Source: an uncultured Ligilactobacillus sp. (lineage in GTDB: Bacteria > Bacillota > Bacilli > Lactobacillales > Lactobacillaceae). Taken from it: a stretch of DNA of 9,081 nucleotides. The stretch spans positions 1-9,081 of the forward strand of contig CAKPZY010000060.1 in NCBI GenBank assembly GCA_934215475.1, in the 5' to 3' direction. Positions 1 through 7,318 of this stretch are shown here, piece after piece; position 1 is the stretch's first letter; each line of letters starts with the position of its first letter. Both the position numbers and the translations under genes were made by a program. The notes below the pieces were generated by a model. That model did not search any database, was not told where the DNA came from, and saw nothing but the letters and a program-made list of their open reading frames with translations.

Positions 1-80
1 AAGTATCCAACAACACTTCTCCATTCTTTTAGCAGATACTTAAGTATCCAACAATACTCTTCAACCTTTTAGAAGATACT
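1..80. repeat. Two tandem ~40-bp units bounded by inverted repeats
   Basis: Two imperfect copies lie head to tail at 1-41 and 42-80 and match at about 33 of 40 positions, with one base of length difference in the middle. Each copy starts with AAGTATC and ends with GATACT(T), so each can fold as a stem-loop. The junction makes a perfect 14-bp palindrome, GATACTTAAGTATC, at 35-48. The window begins exactly at a unit boundary, so more copies may lie to the left. It sits downstream of the minus-strand NERD gene. Its role is unknown; an interspersed palindromic repeat or a degenerate terminator array are both possible. Confidence 0.7.
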
Positions 81-160
81 GCTGAATTAAAGAGCATCCC
101 GGTTAATCTCCTTGACAAAATGGTGCGGCTTTTTGCTTGCAAATGATTTGGCATCAAATT

Positions 161-1177
161 TTAACTATTGTATCTTTCACCGCTTTTCTGCCACTTTAGT
201 CGTTTTTGTAATTCAAGGAAATATTGCTGCTTATGCTCAAACCAGTATTCAAATCTCATTCCTTTATTTACATAACAATATTGCCTTGCCTTTTTACCAC
301 CCGGCTTAAAGTGCTTACCCAAAATATAACGTAAGTAACTTTCATTGACCACATCGCCGAAAAAATTTCTCACATTTCTAAAGCGCAGATCTTGCGTAAA
401 AAATAACGTACCATACTCACAAATCGTGCGCACATAAGCTTGCTCTTTCGACTCTCCGAAACGACATTTACGATTCTTACACCTAAGACTAAATCGTAAA
501 ACTTGCCACTCAAATTTCCCACAATTTGGGCAACGGATGCCTACTTTTAATTTTCTCCCACGCACCATAGAAAAGTCTGCCTTATTTTTATAAGGAAGAA
601 CCAAAAATTTCTGCAACGTCTGCTGCCATGGCCGTTCGTTTGGCATAGGTAAAAATTCTGCTTCCTTAATATTCCTTTGCATCCAGTCAAAAAAGGAGCC
701 AAAAGACATAGTTAAAATGTCCGTTGGATCTTGAACATCTAGTTTAGTATTAGCATTCATAAACACAATAACTTTGACGATCTGTAAATTAATGTGACTG
801 TCACTTAAAATTTTGGCCAAAATGTCGTGTGCACGATCAATTTGAGTGAAAATGCTATGAGCTAAGATTACATTGTTGTGATACCAGCTTCCGGATTTAA
901 ACTGATAATTTCCAGAATAATTTTTAACATTTATCAAATACAATCTTTCACCAACTTGCAATAATTTATCGATCTGAACACGGCTATCTCCATACGAGAG
1001 ATTTAAATCATCAATTACAAAATCCGGCTTAAAAAGCGGCCAAGTTACTTTATCAAAAGTAACCTCTCCTTGAAAACCACTTTGACACGCCATTAACTCT
1101 TTACATTCTACTTTTGTCAACTTTGTTCGCTCACTCAAGGTTTCTAAATATTGCAGTTCAAGAGATTTCTTTCTCAC
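161..1177 (-). CDS. NERD-domain protein with C-terminal zinc-ribbon-like motif
   Basis: This 338-residue soluble protein has no signal peptide or membrane segment. The N-terminal half resembles the NERD (nuclease-related) domain, a fold related to PD-(D/E)XK nucleases: a GFQGE motif at 34-38, a QID motif at 68-70 and an INVKNYSG strand at 82-89. Canonical NERD proteins have E-x-K in that strand; here it is N83-x-K85, so catalysis may be altered or lost. A Cys4 set follows (C216, C219, C233, C238; CX2C-X13-CX4C), as in a zinc ribbon that could bind nucleic acid. The C-terminal 100 residues are basic and aromatic, with no family I recognise. The start is GTG at 1177, chosen for the purine-rich AAGGGTGG site five bases upstream. 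A TAAAAT-like -10 (1203-1208) lies just before it, without a good -35. The gene looks more AT-rich than the opp genes. It reads in the same direction as oppF but is separated by a terminator, so it is probably its own unit. The cellular role is unknown. Confidence 0.85.
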   Translation of the reverse strand: MRKKSLELQYLETLSERTKLTKVECKELMACQSGFQGEVTFDKVTWPLFKPDFVIDDLNLSYGDSRVQIDKLLQVGERLYLINVKNYSGNYQFKSGSWYHNNVILAHSIFTQIDRAHDILAKILSDSHINLQIVKVIVFMNANTKLDVQDPTDILTMSFGSFFDWMQRNIKEAEFLPMPNERPWQQTLQKFLVLPYKNKADFSMVRGRKLKVGIRCPNCGKFEWQVLRFSLRCKNRKCRFGESKEQAYVRTICEYGTLFFTQDLRFRNVRNFFGDVVNESYLRYILGKHFKPGGKKARQYCYVNKGMRFEYWFEHKQQYFLELQKRLKWQKSGERYNS

Positions 1178-1250
1178 TTAAACCACCCTTCCCTAATCAC
1201 ATATTTTAATGTTTCTACACAATAAATACGCAAAGCGAACAAATTTGAGC

Positions 1251-1340
1251 AAAAAAAACACAGCTATTTCCTTAGTAATGAGGCACATCCCTTGAATTAG
1301 AGAAATCTAATTCAAATGACTCACTTCGTGGAAATAGCTG
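1251..1340 (-). terminator. Long-hairpin rho-independent terminator after oppF
   Basis: It begins 14 bases after the oppF stop codon. The outer arms CAGCTATTTCC (1261-1271) and GGAAATAGCTG (1330-1340) are perfectly complementary over 11 bp. An inner perfect 9-bp stem TTGAATTAG/CTAATTCAA (1292-1300, 1307-1315) has a 6-base loop. The segments between can pair partially around GAG/CTC. In the minus-strand RNA the hairpin is followed at once by TGTTTTTTTT (1260-1251). That U-tract sets the direction and makes it a terminator for oppBCDF, insulating the NERD gene. An 80-nt hairpin is long for a simple terminator. Confidence 0.8.
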
Positions 1341-1354
1341 CTTTATTTTATGCT

Positions 1355-2332
1355 CTAAACCAAAGGTTCTGGTTGCTTTTCAGTTTCATATTCCTTAGCA
1401 CGTTTTTGATAAAATGGGATCTCTTGTTCAGAACAGCGAACAAAATGTCCAGGTGTGATTTCCCGCAATTTGCGCGGTTGGCCTTCTTTATCCTGTTCGA
1501 TGGAAGCGTCATATGGAACTCGCTTACGGTTCCGTTCAAATTCAGGATCAGGTTCCGGAACCGCTGAAATCAGGCTCTTCGTGTAATTATGCAACGGCTT
1601 CAAATAAACGTCGTCGGCCGGTCCAACTTCTAACAGGCGGCCATAATGTAAGACACCAATGCGGTCCGAGATGTACTTGACCATCGACAGATCATGGGCA
1701 ATGAACAAGTATGTCAACCCTTTTTGGACTTGCAGGTCCTTCATCAAGTTGACGACTTGAGCCTGAATGGAAACGTCTAGAGCCGAAATCGGTTCATCGG
1801 CAATAATAAATGACGGTTCAACTGCTAATGCTCGCGCGATCCCGATCCGTTGGCGCTGTCCTCCTGAAAATTCATTAGGATAACGGCTGGCATGGTCACG
1901 ATTCAGGCCCACAGTTTCAAGCAGATCTTCGACTTTCTTGCGCCGATCCGCTTTGTCCTTTGCCAAATGATGGATATCGATCCCTTCAGCAATAATATCT
2001 TCCACAGTCATCCGTGGGTTCAAAGAAGCCTGCGGATCCTGAAAGATCATCTGCATTTTGTGGGTAAAGTCAAGCTTCTCTTTTTTACTCTTAAAGGTAC
2101 TTACATCTTGACCATTGAAGATGATTTGACCATCAGTCGGGTTGTACAAATGGATGATACTGCGTCCAGCCGTGGTCTTACCTGAACCGGATTCTCCAAC
2201 AAGCCCAAACACTTCTCCTTCATAGATATCAAAAGAAATGTCGTCGACTGCCTTGACCATCTGAGATTTGCCCACACCGAAGTATTGCTTGAGATGCTTT
2301 ACCTCGAGAACTTTTTTACGATTTTCTGGCAT
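1355..2332 (-). CDS. oppF: Oligopeptide ABC transporter ATP-binding protein OppF
   Basis: This cytoplasmic ATPase subunit, 325 residues, would pair with OppD to drive oligopeptide import through OppBC. The ABC elements are complete: Walker A GESGSGKT at 46-53, Q-loop Q98 in IFQDP, signature SGGQR at 156-160, Walker B FIIADE at 175-180 with catalytic E180, and switch histidine H213. A C-terminal oligopeptide-transporter extension runs from about residue 250, including YDASIEQD and the PGHFVRC segment. The ATG at 2332 is preceded by an AAGGAAGG-type ribosome binding site inside the 24-base gap after oppD. It is the last gene of the oppBCDF unit, and its stop is followed directly by the terminator. 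OppF rather than OppD is assigned from its position, its HLKQYF start (typical of OppF) and its tail. Length is normal for the family. Confidence 0.95.
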   Translation of the reverse strand: MPENRKKVLEVKHLKQYFGVGKSQMVKAVDDISFDIYEGEVFGLVGESGSGKTTAGRSIIHLYNPTDGQIIFNGQDVSTFKSKKEKLDFTHKMQMIFQDPQASLNPRMTVEDIIAEGIDIHHLAKDKADRRKKVEDLLETVGLNRDHASRYPNEFSGGQRQRIGIARALAVEPSFIIADEPISALDVSIQAQVVNLMKDLQVQKGLTYLFIAHDLSMVKYISDRIGVLHYGRLLEVGPADDVYLKPLHNYTKSLISAVPEPDPEFERNRKRVPYDASIEQDKEGQPRKLREITPGHFVRCSEQEIPFYQKRAKEYETEKQPEPLV

Positions 2333-2356
2333 GTGGTTTCTTCCTTCCTTGGTCTG

Positions 2357-3397
2357 CTAGCTTGCACTTGTCTGCAGTTTTTTAAAGATATCACGTCTGC
2401 GCAAGATCTCATCTGGCGGGGTGATTTTAGGAGCATCTGGATGCAGTAACCATGTTGCAGCATAGTGTGTTTCCGAAACTTTGAAAAACGGTGGCTGTTC
2501 TTCAGCATCGATCTTCATTGCATACGGATTCCTTGCTGCAAACGGGTCACCTTTTGGTGGATCCAGCAGATCTGGTGGTGTCCCAGGAATAGCCTCCAAA
2601 TCAGTACTCGTCAATGTCGGCATTGAATTCAACAAGCCCCAGGTATAAGGGTGTTGTGGATTATAGAAGATCTCATCCACAGTCCCGTACTCAACTATCT
2701 GTCCAGCATACATCACCGCTACACGGTCAGCCATGCCAGCTACGACTCCCAAATCATGAGTAATGAAAATAATGGAAGTTTCGATTTTTGATTGCAATTC
2801 CTTCATCAAATCCAGGATCTGTGCTTGGATCGTAACATCCAAAGCTGTCGTAGGTTCGTCAGCGATCAAGATCTCTGGATAGCAGACCAACGCGATTGCT
2901 ATCACGATCCGTTGCCGCTGCCCGCCTGAAAATTGATGCGGATATTCATTGAAGCGTTCTTCTACGTTATCGATGCCTACCAGCTTTAAGATTTCCATCG
3001 CTTGCGCAAGAGCTTTTTTCTTTTCAACATGCTTGTGTTTCATGAGTGGTTCCGCGACTTGACGTCCAATTTTCATGGTTGGATCAAGTGAAGTCATTGG
3101 ATCCTGAAAAATCATCGCAATATCTTTACCTCGGATCCTTTGCATTTGCTTCTCCGACTTCTTCAAAATTTCCTGACCATGGTAAAGGACCTGACCTCCG
3201 ACCACTTCTGAGTTATTTGCCAAAAGTCCCATCAGACTTTTGGTCGTTACGGATTTACCTGAACCGGATTCTCCCACGATTGCTAAGGTTTCGCCTTTAT
3301 CCAGATGAAAACTAACATCTCGGATAGCCTTGACGTCGCCGGCGTACGTATGAAAATTGATTTTCAGGTGGTTTACATCTAAGATTCTCTCAGCCAT
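2357..3397 (-). CDS. oppD: Oligopeptide ABC transporter ATP-binding protein OppD
   Basis: This is the first of the two Opp ATPases, 346 residues, cytoplasmic and membrane-associated through OppBC. Visible motifs are Walker A GESGSGKS at 42-49, Q98 in IFQDP, signature SGGQR at 157-161, Walker B ILIADE at 176-181 with E181, and H214. The C-terminal region from about 255 is the oligopeptide/dipeptide extension (NSMPTL, PGTPPDLLDPP). In many OppD/DppD homologues this region has several cysteines (CPFAPRC-like). Here the matching stretch reads GDPFAARNPYAM and no cysteine remains, as in the lactococcal-type OppD I recall. The ATG at 3397 lies 8 bases after the oppC stop, with an AAGGTAGG site overlapping the end of oppC, so translation is probably coupled. 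The protein is intact and of normal length. Confidence 0.96.
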   Translation of the reverse strand: MAERILDVNHLKINFHTYAGDVKAIRDVSFHLDKGETLAIVGESGSGKSVTTKSLMGLLANNSEVVGGQVLYHGQEILKKSEKQMQRIRGKDIAMIFQDPMTSLDPTMKIGRQVAEPLMKHKHVEKKKALAQAMEILKLVGIDNVEERFNEYPHQFSGGQRQRIVIAIALVCYPEILIADEPTTALDVTIQAQILDLMKELQSKIETSIIFITHDLGVVAGMADRVAVMYAGQIVEYGTVDEIFYNPQHPYTWGLLNSMPTLTSTDLEAIPGTPPDLLDPPKGDPFAARNPYAMKIDAEEQPPFFKVSETHYAATWLLHPDAPKITPPDEILRRRDIFKKLQTSAS

Positions 3398-3405
3398 AAT
3401 ACAAC

Positions 3406-4437
3406 CTACCTTCTTGTCCTTGGATCAAACGCATCACGCAAACCATCACCTAATAAGTTAAAGGCGATCATTAATACGACCAAAACTATCGCTGGATACC
3501 ACATCTGATAAGGTAAGAACTGGAAGTTCTTTTGCCCATCATTTAGTAAAACACCCAGTGATGTTTGCGGCGCCGAGATCCCGATACCAATGAAACTTAA
3601 GAAAGCTTCAAAGAAGATGGCATTAGGGATCGTATACATCGTTTGAATAATGATGATACTTGACAAGTTGGGCACTAGATGTTTCCAAGCAATCAAAGGT
3701 GTAGACTCTCCTAAAGTTCGCGCTGCCAAAACATACTCTTCGGTCTTCAAGGACAAAGTCTCCGCTCGGATCATCCGTGCCATGGTCGTCCATTCTGAAA
3801 TCGCTAAAGCCAAAATGATCGATGTCATCCCCGGCTTGAAAACGATCAGCATCAAAACAACAATGATCAACTGTGGAACGGACGAAATGATTTCAATGAT
3901 ACGCTGCATCACGTTATCAGTTCGTCCACCTTTCCAACCCGATATGATACCGTAACTGACTCCGATGAGTAGATCAAACAAAGTTGCCACGATAGCAACA
4001 GTTAGTGAGATCTTGGTACCATAGATGATACGCTGAACCAGGGAATGGCCCAGATAATCGGTTCCTAAGGAAAAATGGACATTGTCTTTGATGCCGTTTT
4101 GCTTGTAAACATCCGTCCAGACGCCGCTGACCTTCATCTTCCCGTTCAAACCGTTAATATCTATTCCCGGGATCTTCGCCGGCAAATTAGCATATTCTGG
4201 ATTGGATTTGACCAATTCGGCGTGGTTAATGAATGGAGATGATCCAAAAGAAATTATGATCATGAAAACAATTAAGATCAGTGAAACCAGCGCGCCCTTG
4301 TTTTTCTTGAGTCGACGCCATGCATCCTGCGAAAACGTCAGCGAAGGAGCGGCAATTTTTTCGCTGTCGAGATCCTCTTCAGTTGCTGCCAAAGTTTCGA
4401 AGCTGTCCGCTTGTAAATTAATTTTCTCTTCAGCCAT
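3406..4437 (-). CDS. oppC: Oligopeptide ABC transporter permease OppC
   Basis: This 343-residue integral membrane permease would form the channel together with OppB. It has a cytoplasmic N-terminal extension of about 45 residues, a first membrane helix near 49-66, an extracytoplasmic stretch ending in GTDYLGHS (125-132, the conserved GTDxLG motif of OppC), then helices near 142-165, 183-203, 205-216, 258-275 and 314-331. The EAA cytoplasmic loop that contacts the ATPases is EYVLAARTLGESTPLIAWKH (234-253). The end DAFDPRTRR is typical of OppC. The ATG at 4437 is three bases from the oppB stop, so it is probably translationally coupled. The purine run AATGGGGATT at the end of oppB may act as a weak ribosome binding site. 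Confidence 0.96.
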   Translation of the reverse strand: MAEEKINLQADSFETLAATEEDLDSEKIAAPSLTFSQDAWRRLKKNKGALVSLILIVFMIIISFGSSPFINHAELVKSNPEYANLPAKIPGIDINGLNGKMKVSGVWTDVYKQNGIKDNVHFSLGTDYLGHSLVQRIIYGTKISLTVAIVATLFDLLIGVSYGIISGWKGGRTDNVMQRIIEIISSVPQLIIVVLMLIVFKPGMTSIILALAISEWTTMARMIRAETLSLKTEEYVLAARTLGESTPLIAWKHLVPNLSSIIIIQTMYTIPNAIFFEAFLSFIGIGISAPQTSLGVLLNDGQKNFQFLPYQMWYPAIVLVVLMIAFNLLGDGLRDAFDPRTRR

Positions 4438-4440
4438 TTG

Positions 4441-5370
4441 TTAATCCCCATTTCCAGCAAGTCTGATCCGTGGGTCAATAATTCCATAGATAATGTCTGT
4501 CAATAAAATAATCAAGACTAAACCAAAACAGAATAACATCGTAACACCCATGATCGTTGGATAATCATTCGTCTGGATCGATTTAACGTATTGTTCACCT
4601 ATCCCTGGGATAGAGAAGATGTTTTCAATAACCATTGATCCAGTCATCAGCGCAACAGTATATGGCCCGATCAGTGTAACTAGCGGGATCAAACTGTTCC
4701 GTAAAGCATGATGATAGATAATACCAAACTTGTTTAGGCCCTTAGCGCGCGCTAATTCGATATAATCGGAATTTAAAACATCTACCATCCCTGTCCGAAT
4801 AAAACGCGCTGTTTCCGCTAGCGGCCCGACTCCCAAAGCAATGGTAGGCAGAACCGTGTAACTGAAGCCACCCCAATCGGCAATGGGAAACCACCCCAGT
4901 TTCAAAGCAATATAATATTGCAAGATAACTGCTAACACGAAGTTAGGCACTGATTTACCAATAATAGATAAAACAGTTGCTGATGTATCGATCCAGGTAT
5001 TTCTATAAATAGCAGCAATGGAACCAATAATGATCCCGAAGAATACGCCGAAGATCATCGCCTGAAACCCTAATTGGGCCGAGGCACCGATCCGGCTGGA
5101 AATCAAATAAGAAACCGGCTGGTTACTGAATTGGAAGGAGGTACCTAAATCTCCATGGACCATTCCAAATAAGTAGATCACATACTGTAGCCAAATTGGT
5201 TTATTCAAACCATACTGCTCATTCATGATCTTTATCTGTTGCGGGGTCATCTTTTCCTGATTGGAATATGGCGTCCCAGGCATCAATTTCATTAAAAAGA
5301 AAGTGATGGTTGCAACCAAGAACAAAGTCAAGATCATATATAAGACCCTTTTTAGCAGGTATTTCTTCAT
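4441..5370 (-). CDS. oppB: Oligopeptide ABC transporter permease OppB
   Basis: This is the second channel subunit, 309 residues. It has an N-terminal helix at about 8-28 after MKKYLLKR, a large extracytoplasmic loop with MPGTPY and GDLGTSF (residues 73-79), and further helices near 97-121, 134-156, 170-188, 228-248 and 273-296. The EAA loop is YIELARAKGLNKFGIIYHHA (203-222) and the C-terminus has IIDPRIRL, usual for OppB. The ATG at 5370 has a GAGGGTG site four bases upstream (5375-5381). It opens the oppBCDF unit, 255 bases after the oppA stop. That gap carries an oppA terminator and a separate promoter. Length is normal. Confidence 0.96.
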   Translation of the reverse strand: MKKYLLKRVLYMILTLFLVATITFFLMKLMPGTPYSNQEKMTPQQIKIMNEQYGLNKPIWLQYVIYLFGMVHGDLGTSFQFSNQPVSYLISSRIGASAQLGFQAMIFGVFFGIIIGSIAAIYRNTWIDTSATVLSIIGKSVPNFVLAVILQYYIALKLGWFPIADWGGFSYTVLPTIALGVGPLAETARFIRTGMVDVLNSDYIELARAKGLNKFGIIYHHALRNSLIPLVTLIGPYTVALMTGSMVIENIFSIPGIGEQYVKSIQTNDYPTIMGVTMLFCFGLVLIILLTDIIYGIIDPRIRLAGNGD

Positions 5371-5404
5371 AATTCACCCTCACATTCTAGGTTTTTTACT
5401 ATGT

Positions 5405-5436
5405 ACAGCAGCTTGGTGTTCTAAATCTGCTGCTGT
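5405..5436 (-). other. Stem-loop in oppB leader
   Basis: ACAGCAGC (5405-5412) and GCTGCTGT (5429-5436) are perfect 8-bp arms around a 16-base loop. They lie inside the predicted 5' leader of the oppBCDF transcript. No U-tract follows on the minus strand, so it does not look like a terminator. It could be an mRNA-stabilising or regulatory hairpin. Confidence 0.5.
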
Positions 5437-5441
5437 CACGT

Positions 5442-5462
5442 AAAGATGCGTAAAGCATCTTT
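5442..5462. promoter_or_regulatory. 21-bp palindrome over predicted oppB start site
   Basis: AAAGATGC (5442-5449) and GCATCTTT (5455-5462) are perfect 8-bp arms separated by five bases. The element starts two bases downstream of the predicted oppB -10 hexamer and covers the expected +1 near 5458. That is the usual place and size for a dimeric repressor operator. It is followed on the plus strand by a T-rich run but there is no plus-strand gene for it to terminate. The cognate regulator is unknown. Confidence 0.45.
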
Positions 5463-5464
5463 TA

Positions 5465-5493
5465 ATTTTAACTTTTATTACCTTGTTTATCAA
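5465..5493 (-). promoter_or_regulatory. Promoter for oppBCDF
   Basis: On the minus strand, TTGATA (5488-5493; 5 of 6 to TTGACA) is followed by exactly 17 bases and TAAAAT (5465-5470; 5 of 6 to TATAAT). This predicts transcription from about 5458, giving a leader of roughly 88 bases before the oppB ATG. It lies downstream of the oppA terminator, so oppBCDF can be expressed independently of oppA. Confidence 0.65.
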
Positions 5494-5546
5494 TTAACTT
5501 TATCTATGCCAGATCTTAGTAAATTCACCAAGATAGTGTCTAACAA

Positions 5547-5588
5547 TAAAAGCAAAGGGAACTGACAACTTAGAACTTGTCAATCCCC
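5547..5588 (-). terminator. Rho-independent terminator of oppA
   Basis: The arms at 5557-5568 and 5577-5588 form a 12-bp stem with an 8-base loop. In the minus-strand RNA all 12 positions pair, two of them as G-U wobbles; in the plus strand those two become A-C mismatches. A U-rich tail, TTTGCTTTTATT, follows. This places it as a minus-strand terminator about 40 bases past the oppA stop, probably with some read-through into oppBCDF. Confidence 0.8.
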
Positions 5589-5625
5589 CTGGCTTTATTC
5601 GGCCCTTTACACCATAAGAACCGGA

Positions 5626-7251
5626 TCATTCTTTAATATAAGCATTCTTAAAGTTATAGTTGGAACCTGCTGTATTGTAGATCACACCTTTAACTTTAGA
5701 CTTAAGCAGCCAAGCAGTAGATTGTTGATACAAAGGAGCGATCCCCTCATCGTTCATGAGAATTTTTTGAGCTTGGATCAAATCGTTCCAACGCTTGTCC
5801 GTGTTACCGGCATCTGTAGTCTTGGAAGCCTCAATGAGTTTGTCATACTGGGCGTTTTTCCATTTCCCGTCGTTTTGTGAGTTGTTAGAAGTAAACAGAT
5901 CCAAGAAAGAGATCGGATCGGCAAAATCAGCACCCCAAGCGGTAATTACCATGTCGAAATTACCTTGTTGCGAACGAGTTAAGCGTGTCTTAAACGGAAC
6001 GTTTTGGACATTAATATTAACACTCTTGCCAAAGGTTGATTCAATTTGACTTTGAATAAAATCGGTCGAATCTTTTGCTTTTTCGGTATCATCACTTAAC
6101 AAATTGATGTTTAAACGACTCTGGCCGATCTCTTTTAAACCTTCCTGCCATAATTTCTTGGCTTGAGATTTATTATAAGTCACCGCGCCCTTAACATAGG
6201 CTTGACTAGCAAAATCTTTACCATTGTTCTTAGCTAATCCCGTGGATACAAGTCCCTTGGAAGCTTTAGAACCATCACCCAAAATCTTGGTTACAAATTG
6301 CTTGCGGTTGATTGCCATTGACAATGCTTGCCGGATCTTCTTGTTTTGGAACCGTTTTTGAGTTTGATTGAATTCAAAGTAGAAAGTACTTGCAGCTGGA
6401 CGGGTCAAAAATTCTTTATTATTGCTCAACTGTTTAGCTTGTTCTGAACTTAGAGGCGTTGCATCCAACTTATTGGTCTTGTACAAGTTATAAGACGTAG
6501 TGTTACTCTTGTTGACCTTATATGTGATCGCATCAAGCTTAACGTTCTTCTTATCCCAATATTTATTATTTTTTGCATCCGTCCAACTTAGGTTGGAGCC
6601 AGTCCACTTAGTCAACTTAAATGGTCCGTTATAAACCATGTACTTAGATGCTGTACCGTACTTGGAACCATATTTATCAACTACTTTTTGGCTTTGCGGG
6701 AAGAATACCGGGAAGCCCATCAACAATTTGAAATATGGGATCTTCTTATCCAAAGTAACGGTCAATTTATAATCCCCATCAGCCTTGATCCCCAAGGAGC
6801 TCAGCGGCTTCTTACCATTCATAACATCATTGGCATTCTTTATGCCGTCAAATAAGTAAGCATACTGTGAACCTGTTTTGGGATCAACGGTTCTACGCCA
6901 CGAATAAACAAAATCCTTGGCGGTCAATTTATCGCCGTTAGACCAGACTGACTTACGCAAATTAAAAGTGTAAGTCAATCCATCATCAGATACCTTTGTC
7001 TTGGTTGCCAATCCAGGCTCAACCTTGGAATTCTTTCCCAGACGGTATAGACCTTCCATCGTGTTATTCATCGTATCGAAACTAACAACATCGGTTGCCT
7101 TGGATAGGTCCATTGATGGTAACTCAGCTGATTCGTCCCAATGAAGCACTTGCTTAGAATCCGAACTTGAAGATTTAGATCCGCAAGCAGCTAAAGTTAG
7201 GGCTGAAATGGCCAACACTGCACCAGCGGCGGCAAATTTTTTAAGCCTCAT
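5626..7251 (-). CDS. oppA: Oligopeptide-binding lipoprotein OppA
   Basis: This is the extracytoplasmic substrate-binding protein of the Opp importer, 541 residues, SBP_bac_5 family. It captures oligopeptides and hands them to OppBC. The N-terminus is a lipoprotein signal: MRLKK, a hydrophobic core, then L20-A-A-C23, with C23 expected to be lipidated and to become residue 1 of the mature protein. A Ser-rich linker (25-32) follows. The SBP_bac_5 signature region is at about 88-120 (DDGLTYTFNLRKSVWSNGD, then AKDFVYSWRR). The C-terminal lobe contains WGADFADP and the SFLDLFTSNNSQ segment typical of OppA. The protein is Lys- and Asn-rich. The ATG at 7251 has AAGGAG (7263-7268) 11 bases upstream, a slightly long spacing, but the signal peptide starts here so the choice is firm. 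It precedes oppBCDF but has its own promoter and terminator. Peptide length or sequence preference cannot be read from the sequence. Confidence 0.96.
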   Translation of the reverse strand: MRLKKFAAAGAVLAISALTLAACGSKSSSSDSKQVLHWDESAELPSMDLSKATDVVSFDTMNNTMEGLYRLGKNSKVEPGLATKTKVSDDGLTYTFNLRKSVWSNGDKLTAKDFVYSWRRTVDPKTGSQYAYLFDGIKNANDVMNGKKPLSSLGIKADGDYKLTVTLDKKIPYFKLLMGFPVFFPQSQKVVDKYGSKYGTASKYMVYNGPFKLTKWTGSNLSWTDAKNNKYWDKKNVKLDAITYKVNKSNTTSYNLYKTNKLDATPLSSEQAKQLSNNKEFLTRPAASTFYFEFNQTQKRFQNKKIRQALSMAINRKQFVTKILGDGSKASKGLVSTGLAKNNGKDFASQAYVKGAVTYNKSQAKKLWQEGLKEIGQSRLNINLLSDDTEKAKDSTDFIQSQIESTFGKSVNINVQNVPFKTRLTRSQQGNFDMVITAWGADFADPISFLDLFTSNNSQNDGKWKNAQYDKLIEASKTTDAGNTDKRWNDLIQAQKILMNDEGIAPLYQQSTAWLLKSKVKGVIYNTAGSNYNFKNAYIKE

Positions 7252-7318
7252 GCTAATAACAACTCCTTTTTTTATTTACGACAGAGATGCAAATAACTCT
7301 CTCTTAACATTGATTTAA

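Noticed and set aside
112..309. Plus-strand frame near the left end
   Set aside because: It is mostly antisense to the end of the NERD gene, has no ribosome binding site and starts at TTG; it is a shadow frame.
1203..1231. Promoter for the NERD gene
   Set aside because: TAAAAT at 1203-1208 is a fair -10, but no -35 better than 3 of 6 sits at a usable spacing and there is no extended -10, so I noted it only under the gene.
1316..1567. Plus-strand frame over the oppF 3' end
   Set aside because: It is antisense to oppF and begins inside the terminator; no recognisable protein features.
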